Origin: Pseudomonas rustica
GTDB lineage: Bacteria > Pseudomonadota > Gammaproteobacteria > Pseudomonadales > Pseudomonadaceae
Direction of reading: 5' to 3'
Assembly (NCBI RefSeq): GCF_018336155.1
Contig: NZ_JAGYHF010000007.1
Coordinates: 124,001-188,000 of the forward strand
Length of the DNA: 64,000 nt
Numbering within the stretch: the first letter of the stretch is position 1; each line of letters opens with the position of its first letter. A program made the position numbers and the translations under genes. Below, in pieces: positions 9,308 through 17,518 of this stretch. Below the pieces are notes generated by a model that saw only the letters and a program-made list of their open reading frames with translations, was not told the origin of the DNA and ran no database searches.

Positions 9308-9524
9308 TGTCAGCGTCGCTGACGGGAATCACCCTCGACCGCAGGTCATGACTAACTCAGCAGCGGGAACACCTCAACGGAACGAGTTCACCTCGACCAT
9401 ACACACCATCTACACAAATCAGCTTGTGCCTTTGGTCTCGTCTTCCGTGCAGACACGACAGCGAACGCTGTCAGGATTACTCGTGACCTACGGTCGAGGG
9501 TGGCCCCCGTCAGCGGAGCTGACA
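9308..9524. repeat. Inverted-repeat module downstream of integrase
   Basis: Two about 45-bp arms (9308-9352 and 9481-9524) are inverted copies with roughly six mismatches. Each arm starts with its own small hairpin (GTCAGC-3 nt-GCTGAC at 9309-9323 and 9509-9523). A further perfect hairpin (GACAGC-GAAC-GCTGTC) lies at 9457-9472. It fills most of the 386-bp gap before the next gene. It could be a REPIN/MITE-like mobile repeat or a structured RNA that ends int transcription. Confidence 0.65.
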
Positions 9525-9691
9525 ACGTGAAGGGCAAAATCAAGAGCGGGGGCTTCGCCTTTTATAATGCGACTCTATTCCACGAGAGCATTAAAACTGT
9601 AATTCTAAGGCGATTGGCGCATAAGCTCCATCCTTGCACCGTAGACCAAGCGAACCGAAGGTGAAACACTGACCACCCTAAAAAAGCTTGG

Positions 9692-10123
9692 ATGACCACC
9701 GTGGATGTGAACTACAAGCTGTCGCCTATCAATGGCAAAGTGATCGTCATTGAAGATGAAGAAATGCTTCGTACGCTCATGACGGACATATTGGAAGAAG
9801 TGGGAGCCGAATGTGAAGGCTTCTCGAACGCAGACGATGCGCTCATGCACCTGCTGGAATCGCATGCCCAATTTGCTTTGGTCATTGCCGACCATGGACT
9901 ACCGGGCTCTGTTCAAGGGGCGGAACTCGTTGAAATGATACGGAGCAAATGGCCCTCCATCTCTGCAATTGTCACCAGCGGTTGGGCAGAGAGCTACGTG
10001 AAGATGCCACCGGGTATCAAATTCTTAGGCAAGCCGTGGTCTATCGACACGCTGGTGAAGGCGGTCTCGGAAGTTACCGGGGCGGCTGTCGTGGTAGCGC
10101 CACCACCGATTAGAAAAGGATAG
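9692..10123 (+). CDS. Stand-alone response-regulator receiver protein
   Basis: The 143 residues form one CheY-like receiver: acidic pair in VIVIEDEEML near residue 20, phospho-acceptor Asp in ALVIADHGLPG near 66, Ser in AIVTSGW, and Lys in FLGKPW. There is no output domain; a short Pro-rich tail ends the protein. No histidine kinase is in the element, so it may be fed by a host kinase. The start ATG at 9692 has only a weak ribosome site. Its link to the recombination genes is unknown. Confidence 0.85.
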   Translation: MTTVDVNYKLSPINGKVIVIEDEEMLRTLMTDILEEVGAECEGFSNADDALMHLLESHAQFALVIADHGLPGSVQGAELVEMIRSKWPSISAIVTSGWAESYVKMPPGIKFLGKPWSIDTLVKAVSEVTGAAVVVAPPPIRKG

Positions 10124-10207
10124 GCCAGGTTCAACGTGTGACGTGATGGCACGGTGCTTAACGAGAATGTAAGCTCAGCCGATTACACACGCCGATAGAG
10201 AGCCATC

Positions 10208-10582
10208 ATGAGAGCAGGGACAGCGGTAGCGGTTGCACTGGTGGCAGCGCTGGGATGTGGGCAAGCCTTGGCGGATGGCAATGAGTTACTGAAGCAGTGT
10301 CAGGCAATGATTAGGTTCATAGACAGTGACGGCAAAGAAGGTGGGGGATATGGCCCCGGTTACTGCATGGGAGTAATCAGCGGTGTTAGCAGCCTTCGCG
10401 GAATTACTAACCCAACATTCCCTAGATAATATCAAACCTGCCTCCCGACACCCGCACCGCCGAATATTCAGGCTGCCCGCATTGCCGTCAAATTCATGAA
10501 GTCCTACCCAGAAAAGCTCAATCTCGACGACGGCTTCCTCATGTTAATGGCACTACAGCAAGCCTTCCCTTGCAAAAAGTAA
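10208..10582 (+). pseudogene. Rap1a/Tai-like secreted protein gene with in-frame stop
   Basis: The frame starts with a signal peptide (MRAGTAVAVALVAALGCGQALA) and continues with the Cys-containing pattern ELLKQCQ and GPGYCMGVISGV. A TAA at 10427-10429 interrupts it. The same frame then goes on with CLPTPAPPNIQAARIAV...PEKLNLDDGFLM...ALQQAFPCKK and a TAA at 10580. That second half is the usual C-terminal half of Rap1a/Tai-like proteins, and the whole length (about 123 residues) fits. It is therefore a nonsense mutation, not a frameshift. Rap1a proteins are T6SS immunity factors, but many homologs have no known role. Confidence 0.72.
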
Positions 10583-10869
10583 GACGCGAATTTCCCAGAT
10601 CCTGACCCCCGCCGTTTTAGACTTTGCACTAGGTGGGGGTGGTCTGTGTGCAGGGGTGGAAAAATAAGCTGTAGCTCTGAGTTCTCTCAGAAGTGTTGAG
10701 CAGACCACGTCTGAGCGAAGGGTAGAGTGGGATGAATTCAAAATAAAGACAGTCGCCCTGTAGCGCTCTCTGACGCTGTCAGAGGCGTGCAACCTCAGCG
10801 AAGATGGATGCACTACAAAGACAACAAAGCCCGCTCAAGGCGGGCTGATGTGGGTGTACAGGGTCTAAT
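10583..10869. other. Intergenic region with one perfect hairpin
   Basis: No supported gene was found. CTCTGAC-GCT-GTCAGAG forms a hairpin at 10768-10784. The terminator of the recombinase gene is at its right end. Confidence 0.5.
10824..10846 (-). terminator. Probable terminator of serine recombinase
   Basis: AGCCCGC / GCGGGCT forms the stem; on the minus strand it is followed by TTTGTTGTC, a T-rich stretch. It lies 24 bp past the recombinase stop. Confidence 0.65.
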
Positions 10870-11430
10870 TCAAACCTTGTTCCAATGTCTCTTGATGGTG
10901 GGCAGGCTCACCTTGAGTTCGGCTGCTGCCTGAGCCTGTGTCATGCCTTTAACCTTGAGCTTCTGCACTGCTTCCGTGGTGTCGGTAGCCACTGGACGAC
11001 CACCCTTCTTGCTCGACCTTGCAAGGCCCTCTCTGGTGCGCTCCTTGATTCGATCACGCTCAAAGGCTGCAACTGCTGCGAGAACTGTTAGCTGGAGCTT
11101 TCCGGCTGCACTGGTGAGGTCTACACCGTCAAGGTCAAGACTACGGACATGGATACCATCCTTTGCCAGTTTCTCAACTGTGGCGAGAACGTCTTGCACG
11201 TCACGGCCTAGGCGATCCAGTTTCAGCACCACCAACGTGTCCCCCGTTTCCATGCGTTCGGCCATCTTGCTGAACTGGGGACGTTGGAGGGCTGGTACGC
11301 CACCACTGATTTGTTCAGAGAACCAGCGGGTGGGCTTGATATCGAAACCCTTGGAGGTGAGCGCCACCAGTTGGTTGTCGGTGTTCTGCTCCGTCGTACT
11401 GACACGACCGTATCCGAATAGACGACTCAT
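10870..11430 (-). CDS. Serine recombinase (resolvase/invertase family)
   Basis: The 186 residues have an N-terminal catalytic domain with the nucleophile Ser in GYGRVSTTEQNTDNQ (residue 11). The Arg-rich active-site strand TLVVLKLDRLGRDVQD, the long dimer helix (AAVAAFERDRIKERTREGL) and a C-terminal HTH (MTQAQAAAELKVSLPTIKRH) follow. Size and order match Tn3-type resolvases and DNA invertases. The next 150 bp upstream carry a set of GGTATCA/TGATACC sites that could be its res or inversion target. No transposase accompanies it. Confidence 0.93.
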   Translation of the reverse strand: MSRLFGYGRVSTTEQNTDNQLVALTSKGFDIKPTRWFSEQISGGVPALQRPQFSKMAERMETGDTLVVLKLDRLGRDVQDVLATVEKLAKDGIHVRSLDLDGVDLTSAAGKLQLTVLAAVAAFERDRIKERTREGLARSSKKGGRPVATDTTEAVQKLKVKGMTQAQAAAELKVSLPTIKRHWNKV

Positions 11431-11467
11431 TTACTCTCCCTCCTAGGTATGCCCACGCCGTTCGTGG

Positions 11468-11586
11468 GGTATCAACAATAGAGGGATCATCATGCAATGG
11501 TATCAACAAACCTGTAAACCCGTATTTTATGATACCGGTGTGACCATCGGATGGACGGTATCGCTTAACGGTCGTTTGATGATACC
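11468..11586. promoter_or_regulatory. Candidate res-like site array for the serine recombinase
   Basis: Heptamer GGTATCA/G occurs at 11468, 11499 and 11557, and its complement TGATACC at 11530 and 11580. They form two inverted pairs, 11499-11536 (38 bp) and 11557-11586 (30 bp), plus one lone copy. Sizes are close to resolvase subsites (28-34 bp). The position directly upstream of the recombinase gene is the usual one for res and self-regulation. Confidence 0.5.
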
Positions 11587-11810
11587 AGCCTCTCAGGAGT
11601 CAGGTTCAACGCCTTGTAGCACACAGGAAGCAACATTGCGTTGGAGTAGGTGCGCTGACCACTTACGTCACTCGGTTCACCCGTCGCCCAGCCGTTAGCG
11701 ATGAAACGCTCGAACAGTGGCACGTCATCGCCTTGAATATCAGAAAGCCCATGGTGTAGGCGTAAGGCCAACGCTATGTATTCATCACCACTAAACACGT
11801 CCATACACAC
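11565..11810 (-). CDS. Small hypothetical protein
   Basis: This is an 81-residue open frame (MCMDVFSGDEYIALALRLHHG...). It looks like a soluble helical protein (LRLHHGLSDIQGDDVPLFERFIANGW). An internal Met (MDVF) is an alternative start. The ribosome site is weak and the 3' end overlaps the recombinase target array, so the gene is not certain. No family is recognised. Confidence 0.45.
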   Translation of the reverse strand: MCMDVFSGDEYIALALRLHHGLSDIQGDDVPLFERFIANGWATGEPSDVSGQRTYSNAMLLPVCYKALNLTPERLVSSNDR

Positions 11811-12091
11811 CCCCGTTCTCTCATGACTTGAGGACTGAGTGAAGGCACCAGCTCAGCACCTGTCAATGTCATGGATTTGCAGAAATCGGTGATTCCGGTT
11901 CAAAACTGCCGTTTTGGCGTAGAAACCTCGGATTGAAGCGTTCTCACCGGAGCGAGCTTGACCACTTCAACCAGACCCCGCGTAAATACTGACTTATAGC
12001 CAAGCTCTATTAAGATGACATCCCAATAGTGGATTATGCACGCATTATTATCCCTAGGTTTTCGGGTAGTTATTCGAGGTTATGCCATCGG

Positions 12092-12904
12092 TTACGCCGC
12101 AGGAGGCTTTGTCTGCTTCTGGACAATGGGAACGCAGATGGCGGTGCCATGCTTCTCGCCACGAACACGTGACATCAAACTAGGGTCGCTTTTCTTGAAT
12201 TCTTCAATGCCAAGCTTACCCATGGCATCGCAGTGCTTAAGCATTTGGTTGACGAAGATCTCAGGCTTATCGCTTGAGGCGTAAACCAATGTCATGTTGG
12301 CGGGAAGCATGTGCTCACCGTGATACGGCTTTTTGCGAGCGTTAATATCGATGTGCTGACCTAGTTCACTGTCCACGACGACGCCGATCCTTTTTGAACT
12401 CAACGCTGGTACACGTGACAACTGACTAATCACTAGATGCCAGCCTAATGGCTCAGGATTAACAGTGGGGCCAGGATCTAAGATCAAGTAGGCTGCCACT
12501 GGCTGCAAAGCGACTTGCGAGGACACAGATGCTAGAGGCTCTGCAATGGCGCTGCTGGCACAGACACTGACACGGCATCCTTGGGTGCGCTCTGGCTCCT
12601 TGATGGTATTGGTGTCTACGGCAATCAAGTAATCGAATTGCCCTTTCAACTGATCTAGGTGAGTTCTGTTCAATGCCTTGAAGTCTTCGACTGGCGTTGA
12701 ATAGATCACTTTGTCTTTGCCATTCTGTTTCTCGTAGGAAATTTGGCTACGCAATGATTCTGGGTCGAGTTCTTGGATACTGGGAACGCCGGTGACAGGA
12801 TCGTAACTGATGGTGAAGTGCTCCACCTTCTCTGTTGTATGGCCGATTACAAAATGGTCGCGTGGGATCTTGTCGTCATCATTGCCATTCTTGTTATTGG
12901 TCAT
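12092..12904 (-). CDS. Hypothetical protein of unknown fold
   Basis: This 270-residue protein starts MTNNKNGNDDD; GAGGTG lies 7 bp before the ATG at 12904, which rules against the 19-codon extension. Several strands end in acidic residues: FDYLIAVDTNTI near residue 95, RIGVVVDSELGQH near 180 and MTLVYASSD near 210, followed by a helix with KHCDAMGKLG. This resembles an alpha/beta core with Asp-based metal sites, as in PIN-like or RNase-H-like proteins, but I cannot assign a family. It lies after the tape-measure operon on the same strand, separated by a terminator. Confidence 0.72.
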   Translation of the reverse strand: MTNNKNGNDDDKIPRDHFVIGHTTEKVEHFTISYDPVTGVPSIQELDPESLRSQISYEKQNGKDKVIYSTPVEDFKALNRTHLDQLKGQFDYLIAVDTNTIKEPERTQGCRVSVCASSAIAEPLASVSSQVALQPVAAYLILDPGPTVNPEPLGWHLVISQLSRVPALSSKRIGVVVDSELGQHIDINARKKPYHGEHMLPANMTLVYASSDKPEIFVNQMLKHCDAMGKLGIEEFKKSDPSLMSRVRGEKHGTAICVPIVQKQTKPPAA

Positions 12905-13112
12905 CCGTGTCACCTCAGCGTGAGAGTTTGTACGCTGGCTTCGCCCACTCCAGCAGACCAAGCACTATAGCGCACGCTATACAGATGCATGCGGGACGGT
13001 CGGATTACTGTCCACGTAAATCATGCTGTAGGCCACAGCCTACAAGGGTTTCAGCGGGATACTACCTCGCGACTCACGTCCCTACTGAGTGCGGTGCTTC
13101 TAATGGCATCGG

Positions 13113-13145
13113 ACAAAAGAAAGCCCCACCTCAAAAGGTAGGGCT
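13113..13145 (-). terminator. Terminator of the tape-measure operon
   Basis: AGCCCCACC / GGTAGGGCT forms a stem whose minus-strand 3' side runs into TTTCTTTTG. It lies 6 bp beyond the last gene of the overlapping operon. Confidence 0.75.
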
Positions 13146-13150
13146 GTGCG

Positions 13151-14335
13151 TTACAGCGACCAGAGTGGAACATCGTCTGCATGGGGATCTAGTCCAGTGA
13201 GTCGAGGAACGAAGCTAATCAGTTCCCCGTCCAGTTCGCTTGAGAAACAACCAAGGACACGCGGCACCACTACAGCACCCAACGCTTTTAACTCTAGAGT
13301 TGGTTGGTACACCATGTCGTTTGACAGAGCTTTGTCTAGCACCGCGTCAATCAAGGGCTTCACCGTGGAAACAGGCTTGCCGTGTAGCATGTCGAACACC
13401 ATCTGAATTCCAGCATCATCAATTTCGAACTCAAGACGCAAGCGTCTGCTTGTACCGGCTTCAATGAATCTCAGGCGTTCTATTGCAGGTAGAATGTCGG
13501 GGCGGTACGCCTTACCGATGCGCTCCCACTCAGCCAGTAGTACGGTCACTTCGTCAGACATACGGGGAGACCAGCCACTACCATCTAGCGCCTCTTTCCC
13601 TTGCACCTCCCGCTTGATGCCTGCCAACACCGTAGCGCTGGCACTCTCTAGAATCGCGAAGTGTTTGGCATGGTCTGGGTTGTCATGGTCTAGGTGCTCC
13701 CTCAACCAACATACCAAGGCGTGACGCTTGGCTGGCTGGATCTTCCGAGACTCCACCACGGCGAGAACTGTGTCCTCACCGATGATCTTGATAATCCGTT
13801 CAATGACCTCCTTCTGATTTGAGTCTCTGCCTAGAAAGTGGCGTGGACTCACCTTGGCACGTGAAATAGACGCGCCCCCAGAGAAGTGTCTAACGGAGTG
13901 CGAGCGGTTCAAGCCTCTCGGTGCAATGACCAAGTTGTCGGCACGAAACAAGCCGACAGTTGTTTCACCACGTACCGGACAAATGTGGGACAACTCGAAA
14001 GGAGCTAGCCCGGCACTCTTTCGTTCTCCGTATCCATTGTACTTTTGAGCCAAGGCGTAAACATCATACAGCGCGCCCAAATCTTCCTCGGTGAAACCCT
14101 CAAAGATCAACTCTGTTCTTGCACGAATTGCCTGACGGGCGAGTTCTTGGAAGAATGGCGAGTTTGTAGCATTGTAGAGGTATGTAACTCGGCGGGACTC
14201 ATTACGGGCACTGTTTCGACATGCTGCGTTACAATACTTTGCCGTCTTCGATTTCATCCGTGGGCGCTTCCCACAGTGAAGACATGTAATGCGGTGTTTC
14301 TTCTTAGGTGTTCTTACCGGTGCTGCTAGCGCCAT
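13151..14335 (-). CDS. Zinc-ribbon and HNH-like protein, function unknown
   Basis: The 394 residues open with a zinc ribbon, CLHC-x13-CNAAC at about 18-39. Residues 112-150 hold an HNH-like pattern: the ELSHICPVRG segment, DNLVIAPRG and LNRSHS. The remainder is a large mostly helical domain without recognised motifs. AGGAG precedes the ATG. It is the last gene of the operon and overlaps the 61-residue ribbon gene by 32 bp. A nuclease role is suggested by the HNH-like spacing only. The C-terminal part may instead be structural. Confidence 0.78.
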   Translation of the reverse strand: MALAAPVRTPKKKHRITCLHCGKRPRMKSKTAKYCNAACRNSARNESRRVTYLYNATNSPFFQELARQAIRARTELIFEGFTEEDLGALYDVYALAQKYNGYGERKSAGLAPFELSHICPVRGETTVGLFRADNLVIAPRGLNRSHSVRHFSGGASISRAKVSPRHFLGRDSNQKEVIERIIKIIGEDTVLAVVESRKIQPAKRHALVCWLREHLDHDNPDHAKHFAILESASATVLAGIKREVQGKEALDGSGWSPRMSDEVTVLLAEWERIGKAYRPDILPAIERLRFIEAGTSRRLRLEFEIDDAGIQMVFDMLHGKPVSTVKPLIDAVLDKALSNDMVYQPTLELKALGAVVVPRVLGCFSSELDGELISFVPRLTGLDPHADDVPLWSL

Positions 14336-14489
14336 CTAGGTACGCTCCTGTAGGTTTAGTTGTGCCATGGCTGGCAACATATGAAATACGGCATTCAGAT
14401 CCGCAGAAAGGAATAGCCTTATACGAAAGGAAAGAGCCACCGCAGTTACGGCAGTGGCAAGTACGTTGGTTACGTAGTCCGCGACTCAT
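14304..14489 (-). CDS. Small zinc-ribbon protein
   Basis: This 61-residue protein carries CRNC-x12-CGSEC at about residues 13-33, the same spacing class as the ribbons in the first and last genes of this operon. AGGAG lies 8 bp before the ATG. The start overlaps the previous gene's stop as ATGA, indicating translational coupling. The C-terminal part is polar and probably disordered. Confidence 0.78.
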   Translation of the reverse strand: MSRGLRNQRTCHCRNCGGSFLSYKAIPFCGSECRISYVASHGTTKPTGAYLDGASSTGKNT

Positions 14490-14659
14490 GCTGTAAGCTC
14501 CTGTAGTGCGTTATGGGGATCGCTATCTAACGAGACGACCCAGACTGTAGCTCCGCGCTTATCTACGCCCATATGGCGCCATACTGGACGCCTCAGTAGT
14601 TTGGACAGCTCGAAGGCAACTTTCATTGCCTCCGCTGCGTTAGTGAAGATTTGTTTCAT
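14486..14659 (-). CDS. Small hypothetical protein, operon-coupled
   Basis: A 57-residue frame: MKQIFTNAAEAMKVAFELSK, then LLRRPVWRHMGVDKRG and VWVVSLDSDPHNALQELTA. Both ends overlap neighbouring genes through ATGA (start with the 93-residue gene's stop, stop with the ribbon gene's start). It looks like a helix plus a small strand pair. No family is recognised. It is easily missed because of its length, but the perfect coupling supports it. Confidence 0.72.
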   Translation of the reverse strand: MKQIFTNAAEAMKVAFELSKLLRRPVWRHMGVDKRGATVWVVSLDSDPHNALQELTA

Positions 14660-14937
14660 TGTCCGTGTCCCTTGGGAAGTTGAGAAAGCTTCAAGTCGAT
14701 CCGCTTATCAATCCATGTGTGAAGGCTTTCACGTTCTTGCGAGCGTTCCAACTGGAGTTGGTTATATCGCAAACGTAGTGCCTCATCGGTGTAAGCGTTG
14801 GCGTTACGCTCTGCCAATTGAGAATACTGCAACGCCATATCGTTGTTGTGATTGAAGAGCCAGAACGTTAAGCCTGTTGCAACAGCAATCTGTACTACGA
14901 AACCCAATGCAATAGTGCAGATGATTTTGTTCATCAT
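14656..14937 (-). CDS. Membrane-anchored coiled-coil protein (spanin-like topology)
   Basis: This 93-residue protein has one N-terminal membrane helix (CTIALGFVVQIAVATGLTFW). A charged coiled-coil stretch follows (QYSQLAERNANAY, RYNQLQLERSQERESL). The single-anchor plus coil layout is like inner-membrane spanins (Rz), but no partner o-spanin or holin was found, so this is only a resemblance. Start is ATG 14937 or 14934. It overlaps the tape-measure stop and the next start by 4 bp each. Confidence 0.75.
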   Translation of the reverse strand: MMNKIICTIALGFVVQIAVATGLTFWLFNHNNDMALQYSQLAERNANAYTDEALRLRYNQLQLERSQERESLHTWIDKRIDLKLSQLPKGHGQ

Positions 14938-17153
14938 TCGACCTCAGTCTGTGAAGCTCGGGCCGTTTGCAAAACCTTGCCGATTTCATCACGAACAATT
15001 CGCCCCACCTCTTGCTCATCAGAACCGGGAGGCGCTGTGATATTCACCGTGACATTGTTATTCACTTCTGTGTGTGACTGATCGATATTGCTTTCAGCCG
15101 GTTTAACAATCCGCCCATTATTAGGATCATCTGCCGACATCCAGTCACTCGGCAGCAACGTCTGTTTCCGTTGTTTTTCAGAAGCCTCCATAATGGAGTC
15201 AGCGGTGACAACGGAAGGCATACGAAACTGGCGGCACTCACCATCTGCGAAGTTAGGCTGCTTAAGACTTAGCTTGGACAAATTCAGGTTTGGAAATTGC
15301 ATACCAAGCATATTCATTTGCGGAGTTTTGACTGAGTTAGCCGGCCCTTGCTCGTAGTCTGGTTGATTGAACAACCAGCGATAAAATCTATCGACAGGGT
15401 CTTTTACCTTTTCGCCGGTAGATGGTCTAGGCCCACCACCAATAACACTTGGATCAATGGCAAGTCCCTCAGGGAACCCGGCACTACCAACTTCTCGTGC
15501 TCGGTCTTTCTCCGTCTTCTCTGTTCCGTCTCCATTCTTGCCAGCGGTGAGACGAAGCATCGAAGTCGCAAGTTTGGCTAGTCCAATATCGAACGCCACC
15601 ATCGATTCTTTAAAAGGCTTCATCGCCTCTGTCAGCTCCATTTCAGCTTTGATGCGCTCGTTGATTGCACCAATCAACTCGGGATTCTGGTCTAGACCCT
15701 GTTGCTGCAAGAATTGTTGGTTGGATAGGCGAGTGGCGTTTGCATCGATACTCCCGCTCTGACGCTCAATTGCGGCGGCGTTTTCCTTCACGAACAACTC
15801 AATACCCTTAGTGAAGTCAATTGCCTTGAGATTGCCTGTCTTGGTGCTGGCTCTGAAGTCCTTCTCTAGATTGGCGTCTAGGGCATGCTTGTTACGTTCA
15901 GCCCATGCACGACGGATTGGCTCCACCAGCAATGGGGCGCTTTCGCTGAAGGTGTTCAGGTCTTCCTTGTCGCCGACCGATTTGCTCGCAATCTGTTGTA
16001 ATTGCAAATTTGCCCGACGTTGTTCCTCAGCCGTCATACCAGCACCACGGAAGGCTGCTTGACGTGTTTCATAGGTGCCGGTGGCTTGGGAAAGGCTGCG
16101 ACCACGGGCCATCTCTGCCATCAAGAACGTTCTGTACGCCTTGGCGGATTCAAGACTGGCTTCGGAGCCATATTTGGCATTGATCCGTAGCCACTCCGAT
16201 TTGGCGAACTCGGCATTAGCAGGATTCTTGCCCCCTGCTTGAGACAGGACGTTTTCAAGTTGCTGACTCTCTGACACGCGGGTCTGTGTTGCAGCGAGAC
16301 GGTCACCAAGAGCACTTACAGCCCCCACGATTGCGGCAAGGCCAGCCGTTACGCCGCCGAGAGCCAACGCACCTGTTCCAAGCCCCATGAAGCCTGTAGA
16401 TGGCTTTGGTTCGGCTTGTTTCGCTGCCCATGCCGCTTGGCGTGTCTGCGCCCATTGGAAGCGCTCGGCCTTCTGGGCATGACTCACATCAAGGCGCTGA
16501 GCACGGATCTTTGCGGCCTCCTGTGACGCAGTGAATTTCTCCGCTGCTCGTTGCCCTCTGATTCGTGTTTGCTGGAGGACATATTCGGCTTTCTGGGTGG
16601 CCGTCATGGCTTGAAGTTGCTTCTGTTGCTGGATAGCGGTCTTCTGCTGTTGCTGGGTGAGCAAGGCTTCCCAACGAGCTTGGCGGGCCTTGTGCTGCTC
16701 AACAGATTGAGCCTGTTTAAGCGCTGCACCCGACACCTTCAAACGCTCGCCTTCGGCCTTGGCTGATTTGGCATCTAGGACGGCCTGAGCGATCTTGTCG
16801 CGAAGGGCCTGGGACTGGATCGCTGCCCCTTCTTTTTGGCGAAGGTTGATGAGTTTCTGCCCTGCCAGCTCAGCGGTGAACGTGGCGCGGCGTGTACGCT
16901 GCACAGCGTTTTCAAGTTTCAACTCTCTGTCGAGGTTGGCTCTTACAGTCTTGGCTAGCTTTTCTTGTCCGGCGCTATCGACCTTGATGCCCATCTTGGT
17001 GCCGAGCTTCTTGCTCAGTGCATCAGCCTCACGAGACAGCGCCGCCATCTTCTGGCGTGCTTGGGCTAGGCCACGCTCAAATCTCTGGAGGCCGGAAACA
17101 TCCACTTGAAACTGGAGAAGGCCAACGAGTTTACTGATGATCTCGGAGTTCAT
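14934..17153 (-). CDS. Phage tail tape-measure-like protein
   Basis: This is a 739-residue protein. Residues 1-245 are Ala/Gln/Lys-rich coiled coil (FERGLAQARQKMAALSREAD...). A glycine-rich hydrophobic stretch lies near 250-285 (LGTGALALGGVTAGLAAIVG), then a helical central region. The C-terminus has the typical NNNVTVNITAPPG and VGRIVRDEIGKVL ending seen in tape-measure proteins. In tailed phages this protein sets tail length and helps DNA passage. No tail tube, baseplate, capsid or terminase gene was recognised in the element. It overlaps both neighbours by 4 bp. Confidence 0.85.
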   Translation of the reverse strand: MNSEIISKLVGLLQFQVDVSGLQRFERGLAQARQKMAALSREADALSKKLGTKMGIKVDSAGQEKLAKTVRANLDRELKLENAVQRTRRATFTAELAGQKLINLRQKEGAAIQSQALRDKIAQAVLDAKSAKAEGERLKVSGAALKQAQSVEQHKARQARWEALLTQQQQKTAIQQQKQLQAMTATQKAEYVLQQTRIRGQRAAEKFTASQEAAKIRAQRLDVSHAQKAERFQWAQTRQAAWAAKQAEPKPSTGFMGLGTGALALGGVTAGLAAIVGAVSALGDRLAATQTRVSESQQLENVLSQAGGKNPANAEFAKSEWLRINAKYGSEASLESAKAYRTFLMAEMARGRSLSQATGTYETRQAAFRGAGMTAEEQRRANLQLQQIASKSVGDKEDLNTFSESAPLLVEPIRRAWAERNKHALDANLEKDFRASTKTGNLKAIDFTKGIELFVKENAAAIERQSGSIDANATRLSNQQFLQQQGLDQNPELIGAINERIKAEMELTEAMKPFKESMVAFDIGLAKLATSMLRLTAGKNGDGTEKTEKDRAREVGSAGFPEGLAIDPSVIGGGPRPSTGEKVKDPVDRFYRWLFNQPDYEQGPANSVKTPQMNMLGMQFPNLNLSKLSLKQPNFADGECRQFRMPSVVTADSIMEASEKQRKQTLLPSDWMSADDPNNGRIVKPAESNIDQSHTEVNNNVTVNITAPPGSDEQEVGRIVRDEIGKVLQTARASQTEVE

Positions 17154-17518
17154 CGGCTGCCCCCTCGTCCATGGCGCCCATGAACTGGGTGAAACAGCAG
17201 CGCGACATCTCGTTCAAACTCCGAGTGCCTATGGCCGTATTGCTCAACATGAAATGCAACTCCCCGATGGTCGAGGTATGCTTCAAATGCTTTCAAAACA
17301 GACCGAGTTCCAGTTAGCACATAGAAGAGTGCTCTGCGGTGGCGAACCCATTTGTATGTAACTGTGGCTTGATGCCCGTGCCAACGATTAGCGAAGTCTG
17401 CGAACTGCGACATGAAGTCTCTGGTCGAGATTACTGCGGCATCGTGTACTACGAAAATTGCGTGGTAGCTGTGAGCGGCTTTATTCAGCCGTGTAACGGT
17501 GTTACTTGTTTGATCCAT
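17150..17518 (-). CDS. Hypothetical protein upstream of tape measure
   Basis: This 122-residue protein begins MDQTSNTVTRLNKAAHSYH; AGGA 6 bp before the ATG at 17518 supports this start over a longer frame. It is rich in His and Arg with an alternating strand/helix pattern (AIFVVHDAAVIST, RRALFYVLTGTRSVLKAFEAYL), perhaps a small ferredoxin-like fold. The stop overlaps the tape-measure start as ATGA. It starts 17 bp inside the preceding gene. The slot just before a tape measure is where tail chaperones usually lie, but similarity was not seen. Confidence 0.7.
   Translation of the reverse strand: MDQTSNTVTRLNKAAHSYHAIFVVHDAAVISTRDFMSQFADFANRWHGHQATVTYKWVRHRRALFYVLTGTRSVLKAFEAYLDHRGVAFHVEQYGHRHSEFERDVALLFHPVHGRHGRGGSR

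Noticed and set aside
9308..9524. Possible integron attC site
   Set aside because: The GTTGTC/GACAAC end is suggestive, but core and inverse-core sites with the right spacing are missing and no integron integrase is present.
14656..14937. Definite lysis spanin
   Set aside because: Only the single-helix plus coiled-coil layout fits; no holin, endolysin or partner spanin is nearby, so the name was not used as the call.
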